A stretch of DNA of 48,740 nt from an uncultured Alteromonadaceae bacterium (GTDB taxonomy: Bacteria > Pseudomonadota > Gammaproteobacteria > Enterobacterales > Alteromonadaceae), in NCBI GenBank assembly GCA_938085045.1, contig CALKGI010000144.1, positions 1 to 48,740 of the forward strand, read 5' to 3'. Position 1 is the stretch's first letter. Each line of letters opens with the position of its first letter. The notes beneath the pieces are model-generated. The model was not told the DNA's origin and did not search any database. It was given only the letters and a program-made list of their open reading frames with translations. The position numbers and the translations under genes were made by a program. Below, one piece after another: positions 35,617 through 43,442 of this stretch.

Positions 35617-36357
35617 ATGAAATTAATGAGTTTAGCGGTACTGTGTTTAGTACTCATCAGCGGTTGTAAAACAGTAGATTATGACTCACTAGAAATTGGC
35701 GTTGACCCAATACTAGCGCAACATGCCGACAACTATCCTATCACCAAAAAGAAAGCTTTTTGGAGTGAGGACCAGCTAAACGTTAACATGGGCCCGTATC
35801 AAGTAAACAAAGCTGACCAAGGCTCAATGCGCACCAATACTAGTAACACCGGTATCAGTGCTTTATTTGACTTTGATAGAAGCAAATACACCAGTAAACA
35901 ACGCCTTAACTTTGATTTTACCGACTCAAAAGGCAGTACGTGGGCGGGTCGTTGTGAAAAACAATTTCAAGGCTCAAACACCGAAATCAATTCTGTGCGC
36001 GCCTCATCCATCGACAACATTGCCTATAAATGTGATTTCAAAACCAATAGCAAACATTGGAAGTTAACACTACAAACTGACAGCCCACATGGCGCACAGG
36101 CTTATATTGAATCACAAGGTGAGCAACAGTGGACTATCGAAACGTTTCGTCAATCGCCAGATCACAGGTTTGGGGCGAGGTATCACGATGTACCCGGGTT
36201 TTATATTGTTAACGAAGGCATGAATATCGTGGCAGTGTCGCTGACAGATGAAGGCCAATTTTGGGTAGACCAAGAGTTAAGTAATCAACAAAAAGACACG
36301 TTAGCCATGAGCGCTTTGGGGTTATGGTATTTACAAAATGGATTTGGCGAGCCGTAG
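35617..36357 (+). CDS. Predicted lipoprotein, function unknown
   Basis: The frame opens at 35566 but AAAGGA lies seven bases before ATG 35617, which starts a lipoprotein signal peptide (MKLMSLAVLCLVLISGC, lipobox ISGC, Cys17). The mature 230 residues are polar with alternating strands (QRLNFDFTDSKGSTWAGRCEKQF, WKLTLQTDSPHGAQAYIESQG) and suggest a beta-rich periplasmic domain on a membrane anchor. No motif identifies a function. It is divergent from the FAD-linked oxidase, with about 140 bp between the starts, and is followed by a membrane-protein gene 90 bp downstream. Confidence 0.7.
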   Translation: MKLMSLAVLCLVLISGCKTVDYDSLEIGVDPILAQHADNYPITKKKAFWSEDQLNVNMGPYQVNKADQGSMRTNTSNTGISALFDFDRSKYTSKQRLNFDFTDSKGSTWAGRCEKQFQGSNTEINSVRASSIDNIAYKCDFKTNSKHWKLTLQTDSPHGAQAYIESQGEQQWTIETFRQSPDHRFGARYHDVPGFYIVNEGMNIVAVSLTDEGQFWVDQELSNQQKDTLAMSALGLWYLQNGFGEP

Positions 36358-36447
36358 GCTATTGGCTTGTAGATAATGCGTACCAGTGTCTATCAATAGG
36401 CATTTAAGTTAGTATCCACGCACTGCTATTTGATAGATAAATTAAAC

Positions 36448-37263
36448 ATGAAAAACGAAATTCCGGTAGTCAGTCTGTTTTTTCAAGCTTTGATTTTGCC
36501 AACCAAACACTGGTGGGCCGTACTGAAAGTCGCCAGCCCCTTTATATTGAGTAGCCTTTTACTAACCTTTGCCCCACATATTAGTGTTGCTGTTGGTTAC
36601 GGCAATTGGTCACTGTTTGGCCCCATTGCCCTAGTGTTGGGGTTGGCATCTCTCATCACACTAATTATGGCGATTGTAAGCTGCCACCGAATTTTTTTAC
36701 TTGGCCCGGCTGAAACCAAACTCGCTCGCCCGTTCAGATGGAGTGGCAATGAGTTTCGTTTTGCCCTTTGGTGGTTAGCAGCCTTCATTACATTTGCCGT
36801 TTGCAGCATCGTTTATTTGTTAATGCTCTCCCCGATTTTAACACTGGTTAATCCCCTGATATCCGAGTCGGTGATTGCGACTTCAATCGTTATGACTTTG
36901 TTCATGTTGCCACTGTATATCGTCTTTGTAAGATTTTCTGTGGTGCTACCAGCAGCGGCTATCGGCAAGGCAAACATTGGTTTGGGCTGGGCTTGGGGTT
37001 ATTCGTGGAATAATAGCTGGCGATTGGTTTTGCTACTGGGTATTTTGCCTTTCATAATAGACCTTATTTCAGACCAAATACCCAGTGTTGACACTTTATG
37101 GTTCGATATACTCTCGGGTGCTATTTGGCTGATCACAGGCGTCATTTCCATTGCTTTGTTGTCACTAAGTTTTCACGCTTTATCAGAACTTGAAGAGCAA
37201 AGAGATGCACAGGTAAAAGCTTCAGATACCCCAGAAGCTCCCCAAGAGTCAGCCGCAAATTAA
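36448..37263 (+). CDS. Polytopic inner-membrane protein, function unknown
   Basis: The frame can start at TTG 36430, but ATG 36448 (MKNEIPVVSLFFQALILP) is preferred. The roughly 271-residue product has about six hydrophobic helices (near 26-46, 54-78, 102-125, 134-160, 188-206 and 213-238) and a charged, proline-rich C-terminal tail of 30 residues in the cytoplasm. It resembles the broad class of YciC/DUF-type six-helix membrane proteins, but I cannot name a family. No signal peptide is needed, and no neighbour suggests a role. Confidence 0.65.
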   Translation: MKNEIPVVSLFFQALILPTKHWWAVLKVASPFILSSLLLTFAPHISVAVGYGNWSLFGPIALVLGLASLITLIMAIVSCHRIFLLGPAETKLARPFRWSGNEFRFALWWLAAFITFAVCSIVYLLMLSPILTLVNPLISESVIATSIVMTLFMLPLYIVFVRFSVVLPAAAIGKANIGLGWAWGYSWNNSWRLVLLLGILPFIIDLISDQIPSVDTLWFDILSGAIWLITGVISIALLSLSFHALSELEEQRDAQVKASDTPEAPQESAAN

Positions 37264-37318
37264 ACAAGCAGTTGCGTTTGCAAATATTCGGCTTGTATAG
37301 CGGTGCGTAAAAACCTCA

Positions 37319-37337
37319 GCCAACGACATCGGTTGGC
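37319..37337. repeat. Short intergenic hairpin
   Basis: GCCAAC (37319-37324), loop GACATCG, GTTGGC (37332-37337): a perfect 6-bp stem between two plus-strand genes. It is followed by AAAAGAG, not a T-run, so a terminator is unlikely on the plus strand. Confidence 0.35.
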
Positions 37338-37413
37338 AAAAGAGATTGCTTCTTAGCTTCATTTATACTACCTTTGCGCGGTTGATAGCAGGCGGAATAA
37401 AAGGGCAACAGCT

Positions 37414-38322
37414 ATGCGAAATTTCATTATCTTTTTTACCGAAAAAGAAGGTAGCACGCCTTTGGTGCGACTGCTGGATAATTTCGACTCAATCTCGATG
37501 TTGCATCAAGTAGATACTGTCGCGTGGGAACCTTTTGACGTTAACGGCTGCGGTCCTATGCCGCTTAAAACCCTCGAAGCCTGCTTAAATACTGTGTACA
37601 GCGAAGGCCCTGTTGATAACAAAAAACTCAACGAGCTTTACACCCAAACCGCCATCAATACTCTTGTGCCCATCAACAAAAAAGATCCCAAAGGGGTTGT
37701 CGGTTTTAAAATGCGTTTTGTTAATCCGCATAACCCGCTACAGCTAAAAGGTGCGCCAACCTGCAACAAACTCACCAAGAAATTGTTTCAAAAAACTGGC
37801 GCCAGTGCCTTTAAAACCCTGATGTTCGATGTACTTAAAAAGAACAATGTGGTGGTATTTTTTGCCGTACGCCAAGACATGTTGCGCTGGGGTTTATCAA
37901 AGTACCACGGTGACGGCACAGGCAAACCCGGTCATTTACAATTTCAGTTGGCCAACGGCAAACTCAACGAAAAAGACATTGGCAAAATTCATGTCGATAC
38001 TCAGCGCCTCGAAAAACACATCAAACAATGTGAAAACGTGCATAACGAAAGACGCCAGTTAATGACCGAAATGATTGATGCGGGCATAGACGCTTACCCT
38101 TTGTGTTACGAAGACTTTTTGAGCGACAAGCCCACCTATCTCGAACGCCTGTTTAAATGCCTTGAATTGGATATATCCTCCGAACAAGTCGAAGACGTGC
38201 TAAAAAGCAAAGAGTACTTCAAAAAAGTGCATTCTGATGACTTATCAACGTTTGTGATTAACCACAAAGAAGTGATGGACAAGGTAGGAGGTCGTTTTTA
38301 TTCTTGGCAAGAAAACAAATAA
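37414..38322 (+). CDS. Sulfotransferase-like protein
   Basis: This 302-residue protein opens with a strand and loop, NFIIFFTEKEGSTPLVRLLDN, in the position of the 5'-phosphosulfate loop of PAPS-dependent sulfotransferases (family pattern RSGSTxLxxLL). The central VVVFFAVRQDMLRWGLSKYHG resembles the 3'-phosphate-binding R-x-D-xLRxxxS segment. The C-terminal half includes AYPLCYEDFLSDKPTYLERLFKCL, again common in Stf0-like enzymes. The first loop lacks the usual Arg (EKEGST), so activity is uncertain. AGGGC precedes ATG. It stands alone, without PAPS-synthesis genes nearby; an extracellular glycan or lipid would be the expected acceptor by family analogy. Confidence 0.6.
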   Translation: MRNFIIFFTEKEGSTPLVRLLDNFDSISMLHQVDTVAWEPFDVNGCGPMPLKTLEACLNTVYSEGPVDNKKLNELYTQTAINTLVPINKKDPKGVVGFKMRFVNPHNPLQLKGAPTCNKLTKKLFQKTGASAFKTLMFDVLKKNNVVVFFAVRQDMLRWGLSKYHGDGTGKPGHLQFQLANGKLNEKDIGKIHVDTQRLEKHIKQCENVHNERRQLMTEMIDAGIDAYPLCYEDFLSDKPTYLERLFKCLELDISSEQVEDVLKSKEYFKKVHSDDLSTFVINHKEVMDKVGGRFYSWQENK

Positions 38323-38408
38323 CGCTTGATAATACCCGTCTAAATATTAGACAAATATAGCCAAATGCCTATACTGTACATAAACACAGCAACGTTAGGT
38401 GTAGGCAA

Positions 38409-39305
38409 ATGCAACATTTTATTGATCCCACCATCGACTGCGTATTCAAGGCAGTTTTAAGCGGCCCCGGTAACGAAAATTTGCTGGTTAGTTTTTTAAA
38501 TGGCGTATTAGAACTTAAGTATCCCATTGCCTCGGTAGATATACTCAATCCCTATAACGACAAAGAGTTCATCGGAGACAAACTATCTATCGTTGATATC
38601 AAAGCCAGTGACGACAGAGGCTCGATATATCAGATAGAGGTGCAACTGAGCACGCCCAAATACTTGGAAAACAGAATGCTTTACACTTGGAGTAATGTAT
38701 ACAAAGGCCAAATTGTAGAGGGCGACGACTACAGTCACTTAAAACCAGCAATTTCTATTTGGTTATTAACGGGCACGTTTTTTAAAACCGACCAAGTTCA
38801 CCATCATCACTTTCAAGTTTGGGATGTTGAAAACCAGATGAGATTAACTGATCACTGCTCTGTTCACGTATTAGAGTTAGCAAAGTGGGAAAAGCCTGCT
38901 ACGTTACAAGCGCCTGATTATTGGTTATACTTCTTTAAAGAAGCAAAATATTGGAAATCACTGCCACAGTTGCTACAAGACTTGGCGGTTATGAGGCAAG
39001 CCATGAGTACATTAGTGAGATTTTCTGAACAGCAAAAGGAATACCACCGTTACCAGTCTCGTCTGGATCAAATCAGGGTATTAAAATCTGATGAAGCCTT
39101 AATGAAAGAAACCATGCGTGAATTCAAAGTCGCCAAGGCAGAGTTAGAAACCGCCAGAGCCGAAACCGAAACGGCAAGAGCCGAGTCTGAAACGGCAAGA
39201 GCCGAGTCTGAAACGGCAAAGGCTGAAGTTAAAACAGCTCAAAGCCAAAATGAACAGTTAATGGCACAATTACGCCAAGCGGGTATTGAACCAAAACAGC
39301 CTTAA
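38409..39305 (+). CDS. Rpn-family PD-(D/E)xK nuclease with tandem-repeat coiled coil
   Basis: The first 200 residues match the Rpn / PDDEXK-2 family (recombination-promoting nucleases, often called putative transposases): FIDPTIDCVFKAVLSGPGNENLLVSFLNGVL, then LSIVDIKASDDRGSIYQIEVQL, with the catalytic D...ExQ signature. About residues 205-290 form a long coiled coil, with heptads ETARAET, ETARAES, ETARAES and ETAKAEV encoded by 21-bp DNA repeats. Rpn proteins are implicated in RecA-independent recombination and, in some cases, phage defence. A strong terminator follows. The neighbouring MITE-like element and the repeat-driven length variation fit a locus under rapid change. Confidence 0.85.
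   Translation: MQHFIDPTIDCVFKAVLSGPGNENLLVSFLNGVLELKYPIASVDILNPYNDKEFIGDKLSIVDIKASDDRGSIYQIEVQLSTPKYLENRMLYTWSNVYKGQIVEGDDYSHLKPAISIWLLTGTFFKTDQVHHHHFQVWDVENQMRLTDHCSVHVLELAKWEKPATLQAPDYWLYFFKEAKYWKSLPQLLQDLAVMRQAMSTLVRFSEQQKEYHRYQSRLDQIRVLKSDEALMKETMREFKVAKAELETARAETETARAESETARAESETAKAEVKTAQSQNEQLMAQLRQAGIEPKQP
39150..39233 (+). repeat. Four tandem 21-bp repeats inside the Rpn coiled coil
   Basis: Units start at 39150, 39171, 39192 and 39213. The middle two (39171-39191 and 39192-39212) are identical, beginning ACGGCAAGAGCCGAGTCTGA; the outer two are diverged. Each encodes one heptad (T-A-R-A-E-x-E), so gain or loss of units would keep frame and coiled-coil phase. Confidence 0.9.
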
Positions 39306-39339
39306 GCAGCTGCATTTTTTGCAACAATCTTGATAGAAA

Positions 39340-39368
39340 AAAGGGCGTAATAAATACGCCCTTTTTTT
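39340..39368 (+). terminator. Rho-independent terminator of the Rpn gene
   Basis: AAAGGGCGTA (39340-39349), loop ATAAA, TACGCCCTTT (39355-39364), followed by TTTT: a perfect 10-bp stem with T-run, 35 bp after the stop. Confidence 0.9.
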
Positions 39369-39380
39369 ATATTAATCCAA

Positions 39381-39566
39381 GTTATACCAAACCTATTAAT
39401 TAGCTGATCTAATTTTGCCGATGTGTCGGACCACTTGAAAAAATCAACAGTAGCAAGGCATTAATCGCCGTCACTAGTCACTCTAATGACAAGATTAATA
39501 ACGCCGCTAATGTTTATTTTAACCAGCAAAATGATCCGTTAATTAATGGATTTGGTATTAATAACC
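39381..39566. mobile_element. MITE-like element with about 35-bp imperfect terminal inverted repeats
   Basis: The left end (39381-39418, GTTATACCAAACCTATTAAT onward) is the near reverse complement of the right end (39526-39566). Shared parts include ACCAAA, ATTAATTA, GATC and ATTTTGC in order. The internal 107 bp encode nothing. Ends resembling 'ACCAAATCCATTAATTAA' are, from memory, very common between genes in Alteromonadales, which fits a non-autonomous mobile element. It sits between the Rpn terminator and the end of the DUF3083-like gene. Confidence 0.7.
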
Positions 39567-39581
39567 CTAACCTTTACATAC

Positions 39582-40730
39582 TTAACCTACCGAACTCTCG
39601 CCCACGTGATAAGCCAAATGCTGATGAAAACGCACGGTAATTTCATCTCGCTCTGGGTTTAAGTTGAGTGTTTTGGCCATCTGGCGCAGGCATTTATCAA
39701 CACTTTCCATAAACTTGCCATGTCCTTTGGCTTCAACATTTTTCGCTGTCGCAGAAAACACCAACTGAGCATAATCGACCAACTCATCTTCATCCCAATG
39801 GGCACCCAGTTCATTGCGTGGCTGAAGTGGGTCGTAGCCTAGTTTGATTAACTCATTATCGAGCTTTTCAGGCGTGGTGCCACTGTTACGGATGATAGGT
39901 GTTGCGCCGTTGGCAATAAATGCGCCGTTTTGCAGTTTATGTGCACCCGCTGCGGCAACAAAAGCTTCATTCAAAAACTCATACAACGGTAAAAAAGGCT
40001 TTTCGCTAGTACGGTCCATATTTTTGTTGATGCTGGCCAAATTGAGCATACGACGGGTAATTGGCAAACTGGCCACAACATAACTCATGGTATCGTTTTG
40101 CTCTGGCAAATTCACATCAGATGCCTGATAACGGTTTTTAATTAAACGTAAGGTATGAGCGTGCGTGCCTTCAACACCTTTGCTACGAGCAAACAAACCA
40201 TAAGTCAGATGTTGATGATCGCGCAATCGCACATCACCAACAGACACACCCAGCTCAGCCATAAATGGCACCAGCATTTTGCTGACCTTCTTATGAAAAT
40301 CAGCAGCATTAGTTCGAATGTCATCACCTGAGGCCAAAAACAACAAAGAAACCTTCTTCGCCCACTTGCCACCATCAAAATGAGACTTGTACGACTCATG
40401 GTAGGCCGGGTTATAAAACACCATCAATTGCTGTTCAGTCTCCCAGCAACGCAATTCTTCGCTAAAACGCACTCGTGGTAACTTGTCATTAGCAATAAAA
40501 TGAACATTTTCAATCTGAGCCGACTCACATGCCTGAAAGAAGCGTTCACTCAAAGCTTGATAAAAAGCTTGATACGGTTTGCCAGTATCAGCGCTATTAC
40601 TCGCTGAGTTAAGGGCAAACTGTTCTAACAGCTGATCGGTAATTTTAAATTCAGCCAACAAATATTGGTTATAACGGGCGTTGTTGGGTAAATACACTTT
40701 ATTTGCGAGATTGCGATGACGATGGTTCAT
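39582..40730 (-). CDS. DUF3083-like protein, function unknown
   Basis: A 382-residue soluble protein that I believe belongs to DUF3083, known from Shewanella and relatives but without assigned function. Features recalled from that family are KVYLPNNARYNQYLLAEF near the start, HFIANDKLPRVRFSEELRCWET, LLFLASGDDIRTNAADFHKKV, and a second, partly similar half with AFIANGATPIIRN, suggesting an internal duplication (HFIANDKLPRVRF versus AFIANGATPIIRN). The frame opens at ATG 40790, but ATG 40730 has AGGGA upstream and gives the family-like start, so I use it. It has its own promoter at 40870-40898. Confidence 0.75.
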   Translation of the reverse strand: MNHRHRNLANKVYLPNNARYNQYLLAEFKITDQLLEQFALNSASNSADTGKPYQAFYQALSERFFQACESAQIENVHFIANDKLPRVRFSEELRCWETEQQLMVFYNPAYHESYKSHFDGGKWAKKVSLLFLASGDDIRTNAADFHKKVSKMLVPFMAELGVSVGDVRLRDHQHLTYGLFARSKGVEGTHAHTLRLIKNRYQASDVNLPEQNDTMSYVVASLPITRRMLNLASINKNMDRTSEKPFLPLYEFLNEAFVAAAGAHKLQNGAFIANGATPIIRNSGTTPEKLDNELIKLGYDPLQPRNELGAHWDEDELVDYAQLVFSATAKNVEAKGHGKFMESVDKCLRQMAKTLNLNPERDEITVRFHQHLAYHVGESSVG

Positions 40731-40869
40731 TTTATTGGTTTCCCTTTGGGCTTGTGCAGCAAGACTGTCGATTAATTTCGACCCAGTCATGCAATAAATT
40801 TCACGCGCATTCTATGCCCGACTCCACCACAAAGCAACCTCATTTCACATAAGTTTTTCTAATGAAAAT

Positions 40870-40898
40870 AATGTATTAATCTAATGCATAAAAGTCAA
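40870..40898 (-). promoter_or_regulatory. Promoter of the DUF3083-like gene
   Basis: On the minus strand, TTGACT (40898-40893), 17-bp spacer, TACATT (40875-40870). Transcription would start near 40863, about 130 nt before ATG 40730. Confidence 0.55.
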
Positions 40899-40930
40899 AC
40901 ACAGCAAAGTACATTTAACTTGGGTTTATT

Positions 40931-40975
40931 CACTAATAGTGCATTGAAAATACAGGTTATAACACTAAAGTGCAT
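40931..40975. promoter_or_regulatory. Two related palindromic boxes 32 bp apart
   Basis: CACTAATAGTGCAT (40931-40944) and CACTAAAGTGCAT (40963-40975) lie upstream of the DUF3083-like promoter. Each contains an inverted repeat (CACTA-A-TAGTG; CACT-AA-AGTG) and they are spaced by three helical turns, as paired operator sites often are. The rest of 40976-41184 holds nothing I can name. Confidence 0.35.
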
Positions 40976-41184
40976 ATTTATGATGAAGGATGTTTCAGAT
41001 AAATTACTGGGCGGTATAGGTTGAAAAAAGCGTCATTATTTTGTCAAAAATACCCCTTATAATCGTCGGGTCATTATTACCTGAGCTTATTGATTTACCT
41101 ATCTAGACTAAATTCTATTCAATCGGGTGATGCATGAGGTAAAAATAGTTTTGTCGCTGTGAGCAGGTATGATTAAGGGAAGTG

Positions 41185-41211
41185 AAAAGCGACACTGAAG
41201 TGTCGCCTACG
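41185..41211. repeat. Palindromic repeat, copy 2 of the GCGACACT family
   Basis: GCGACACT (41189-41196), GA, AGTGTCGC (41199-41206), then CTACG; one base different from the copy at 31789-31815. It ends nine bases before the stop of the cysteine-rich peptide gene. Confidence 0.75.
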
Positions 41212-41219
41212 GTGAATGC

Positions 41220-41432
41220 TTAATTACACTCAGGGTGTTCAGCCGGCCCATTACATACAGACCAACATTTGTAATCATACTGACTACAGGCCCACGCGTT
41301 GCCAGATACACACATTCCAGCCCAACTTTCGCACAAGTTGCCCATAGAGCCTGCATTCGCCAAGCCTGAAACCATACCACTCAATCCCATACCTGCGGCC
41401 AATACTGCCACTTTCAATTTACGCATTTTCAT
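41220..41432 (-). CDS. Secreted cysteine-rich small protein
   Basis: A 70-residue precursor. The frame opens at TTG 41438, but AAAGGA is nine bases before ATG 41432 and only three bases before the TTG, so 41432 is the start. A Sec signal peptide (MKMRKLKVAVLAAGMGLSGMVSGLANA) should be cleaved to leave about 43 residues beginning GSMGNLCESWAGMC. The mature part has six cysteines, enough for three disulfides, plus three tryptophans and little charge. It could be a bacteriocin, a structural peptide or a secreted signal. No immunity, transporter or modification gene is clearly linked, although an ABC-2 exporter operon begins on the opposite strand about 350 bp away. Confidence 0.7.
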   Translation of the reverse strand: MKMRKLKVAVLAAGMGLSGMVSGLANAGSMGNLCESWAGMCVSGNAWACSQYDYKCWSVCNGPAEHPECN

Positions 41433-41779
41433 ATACAATTTCCTTTAATAATAAGTGCTATAGCAAGCACACTTTGAGTTTTTTTAAATTAAGACTTGGC
41501 CAAGCCGTTGTAAGTTAGTGATAGAAAAAGCCTATTTCTCGACCACAAATTCATCATATAATATTATTTTTACATTGTACACAATGATCATTCTACTGAT
41601 TGTAACTAAACGTTTTTAGCCACAAACTAGTGACGGCCAGCCTTAGTCCCTCCAACCAATGAAGCATCAAGTCACCACAACATGACAAATGTCACATCAC
41701 ATCAATGACAATCAACAATAACAACCCCGCCCAAAAAAGCTCAAAATAAACCCATTGAATCAGCAAGTGGATAACATTA
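41433..41779. promoter_or_regulatory. Divergent control region with a 14-bp palindrome
   Basis: The region between the cysteine-rich peptide and the ABC operon holds CATTGT-AC-ACAATG at 41573-41586, a perfect palindrome that would suit a dimeric repressor, and a smaller one, CTTGGCCAAG, near 41497. I see no convincing promoter hexamers or further genes. Confidence 0.35.
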
Positions 41780-42673
41780 ATGAGCAACCAACCCATATTC
41801 AGCTTAACTGGCGTTTGTAAGAAATACGGTAAAAAGACTGCCCTTGACGGCGTAGATTTAACCATACAACCGGGCGAAGTGTTGGCCGTGCTCGGCCCCA
41901 ACGGTGCCGGTAAAACCACCCTCATCAATCTAATGCTCGGCAGACTGAGCCTTAGCGACGGACAAATTTCACTACTTGGCGAACAACCCGGCTCACTTGG
42001 TGCCAAACGCCAAACCGGGGCAATGCTGCAAGTGGCCAACTTACCCGACAACCTTAAAGTCAAAGAACATATTCATTTGTTCCAAAGCTACTATCCAGCG
42101 CCGATGCCTTATCAGCAAATCATCGATTATGCCGGATTGACGGATGTAGAAAATACCTTGACCAAAAACCTCTCTGGTGGCCAAAAACAACGGTTATTGT
42201 TTGCGCTAGGCATTTGCGGCAACCCAAAGTTACTGTTTTTAGATGAACCCAGTGTTGGCATGGACATAGAAGCCCGCCGAGGTTTGTGGCAAGCCATTCG
42301 AGACTTGCGAGCCAAAGGCACCGCCATAGTATTGACCACACATTACCTTGAAGAGGCCGATGCCCTGTCTGATAAAGTGGTGGTGATCAACCAAGGCAAA
42401 GTCGTCACTCAAGGCACGCCTCAACAAATAAAAGCCCATGTATCAACCAAAGTGATCCGCTTTACCAGCGAAACCGATGTTGGCGTATTGTCTGACGTTG
42501 CGGATGTCAGCCAAATCAAAAGCAGTGGCAAATATTACGAACTGCAATCCTCCCATCCCGTCAATAGTCTCAAATCGCTGTTTACCTTGTTGCCCGACAT
42601 CGAAGATTTAACTGTCACAGGTGCTGCTCTAGAAGACGCCTTTTTAACCTTAACCGAACAAACTGGAGCTTAA
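41780..42673 (+). CDS. ABC-2-type transporter, ATP-binding subunit
   Basis: A 297-residue ATPase with all motifs: Walker A GPNGAGKTT (residues 39-47), Q-loop region (MLQVANLPDNLKVKEH), signature LSGGQKQRLLFA, Walker B KLLFLDEPSVGMD, and H-loop LTTHYLEEAD. The C-terminal 80 residues form the accessory domain usual for exporters of the NatA/drug-efflux type. It is followed one base later by its permease gene, and the operon continues through an amidohydrolase to a DesK/DesR pair. In other bacteria such pairs control an adjacent ABC-2 exporter in response to membrane or antibiotic stress. The substrate is unknown. Confidence 0.93.
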   Translation: MSNQPIFSLTGVCKKYGKKTALDGVDLTIQPGEVLAVLGPNGAGKTTLINLMLGRLSLSDGQISLLGEQPGSLGAKRQTGAMLQVANLPDNLKVKEHIHLFQSYYPAPMPYQQIIDYAGLTDVENTLTKNLSGGQKQRLLFALGICGNPKLLFLDEPSVGMDIEARRGLWQAIRDLRAKGTAIVLTTHYLEEADALSDKVVVINQGKVVTQGTPQQIKAHVSTKVIRFTSETDVGVLSDVADVSQIKSSGKYYELQSSHPVNSLKSLFTLLPDIEDLTVTGAALEDAFLTLTEQTGA

Positions 42674-42674
42674 G

Positions 42675-43442
42675 ATGAACGCAACCCAACCCACAACCGT
42701 GAAGTTACTGCCAATCTATTGGTTAGAGTCGAAAATGGAAGTGCTTAAAATGTGGCGCTCCCCGGGATTTGCCATTTCGTCGTTGCTGTTTCCTGTGATG
42801 TTTTATACATTTTTCGGCCTACTGTTCACCATGAATGCCGACAATATGTCGACCTACTTGCTGGCCACCTACGGCACCTTTGGCGTGATTGGTCCAGCGC
42901 TTATGTCTTTTGGTGTTGGTGTTGCGGTTGAGCGTGGTCAAGGTTGGTTTGATGTCAAAGAAGCCTCCCCTATGCCCGCCAGTGCTTACATAATCGCCCG
43001 TATAGCGGTATCTTTGGTATTTTCTGTCGCCGTTATTATGTGTTTATTTACACTCGGTGCAACTTTTGGTGACGTAAAACTGCTTCAGTCACAATGGTTG
43101 CTACTCTGCATAGTTTTAATGCTTGGCAGCCTACCGTTTTGCGCCATTGGTCTTGCGATGGGGTTATCACTAAAATCAAACACGGCGCCGGCAGTGGTTA
43201 ACTTAACCTATCTGCCTATGTCATTTTTGTCTGGCCTTTGGGTGCCAATTAATATGTTTCCTGAAACGATGCAAAACATCGCCCATTTCTTACCACCATT
43301 TCACCTAGCCCAACTGGCACTCAAAGTGATTGACATGGATATTGGTGGCAATGTTTGGCTTCATTTTGGCGCACTGCTCGCTTATGGCTTAGTATTTTTT
43401 GCCCTTGCGATGATGGCATATAACAAAAAGGACAAAAGCTAA
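42675..43442 (+). CDS. ABC-2-type transporter, permease subunit
   Basis: A 255-residue inner-membrane protein with six hydrophobic segments (about 27-50, 60-80, 105-128, 137-160, 170-190 and 225-245) and the ABC-2 phrase LTYLPMSFLSGLWVPINMFPE before the last helices. It is the partner of the ATPase, whose GGAG-containing end supplies the ribosome site. Its stop codon TAA shares its last base with the ATG of the amidohydrolase (TAATG), so the three genes are translationally coupled. Two such chains would form the channel. Confidence 0.93.
   Translation: MNATQPTTVKLLPIYWLESKMEVLKMWRSPGFAISSLLFPVMFYTFFGLLFTMNADNMSTYLLATYGTFGVIGPALMSFGVGVAVERGQGWFDVKEASPMPASAYIIARIAVSLVFSVAVIMCLFTLGATFGDVKLLQSQWLLLCIVLMLGSLPFCAIGLAMGLSLKSNTAPAVVNLTYLPMSFLSGLWVPINMFPETMQNIAHFLPPFHLAQLALKVIDMDIGGNVWLHFGALLAYGLVFFALAMMAYNKKDKS

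Noticed and set aside
39150-39233. Regular 21-bp repeats as a possible CRISPR or satellite array
   Set aside because: There are no spacers; the repeats are contiguous, in frame and encode coiled-coil heptads.
40791-41184. Possible small RNA or small protein in the 400-bp gap
   Set aside because: No frame with a ribosome site and no promoter-terminator pair could be found beyond the promoter and boxes already listed.
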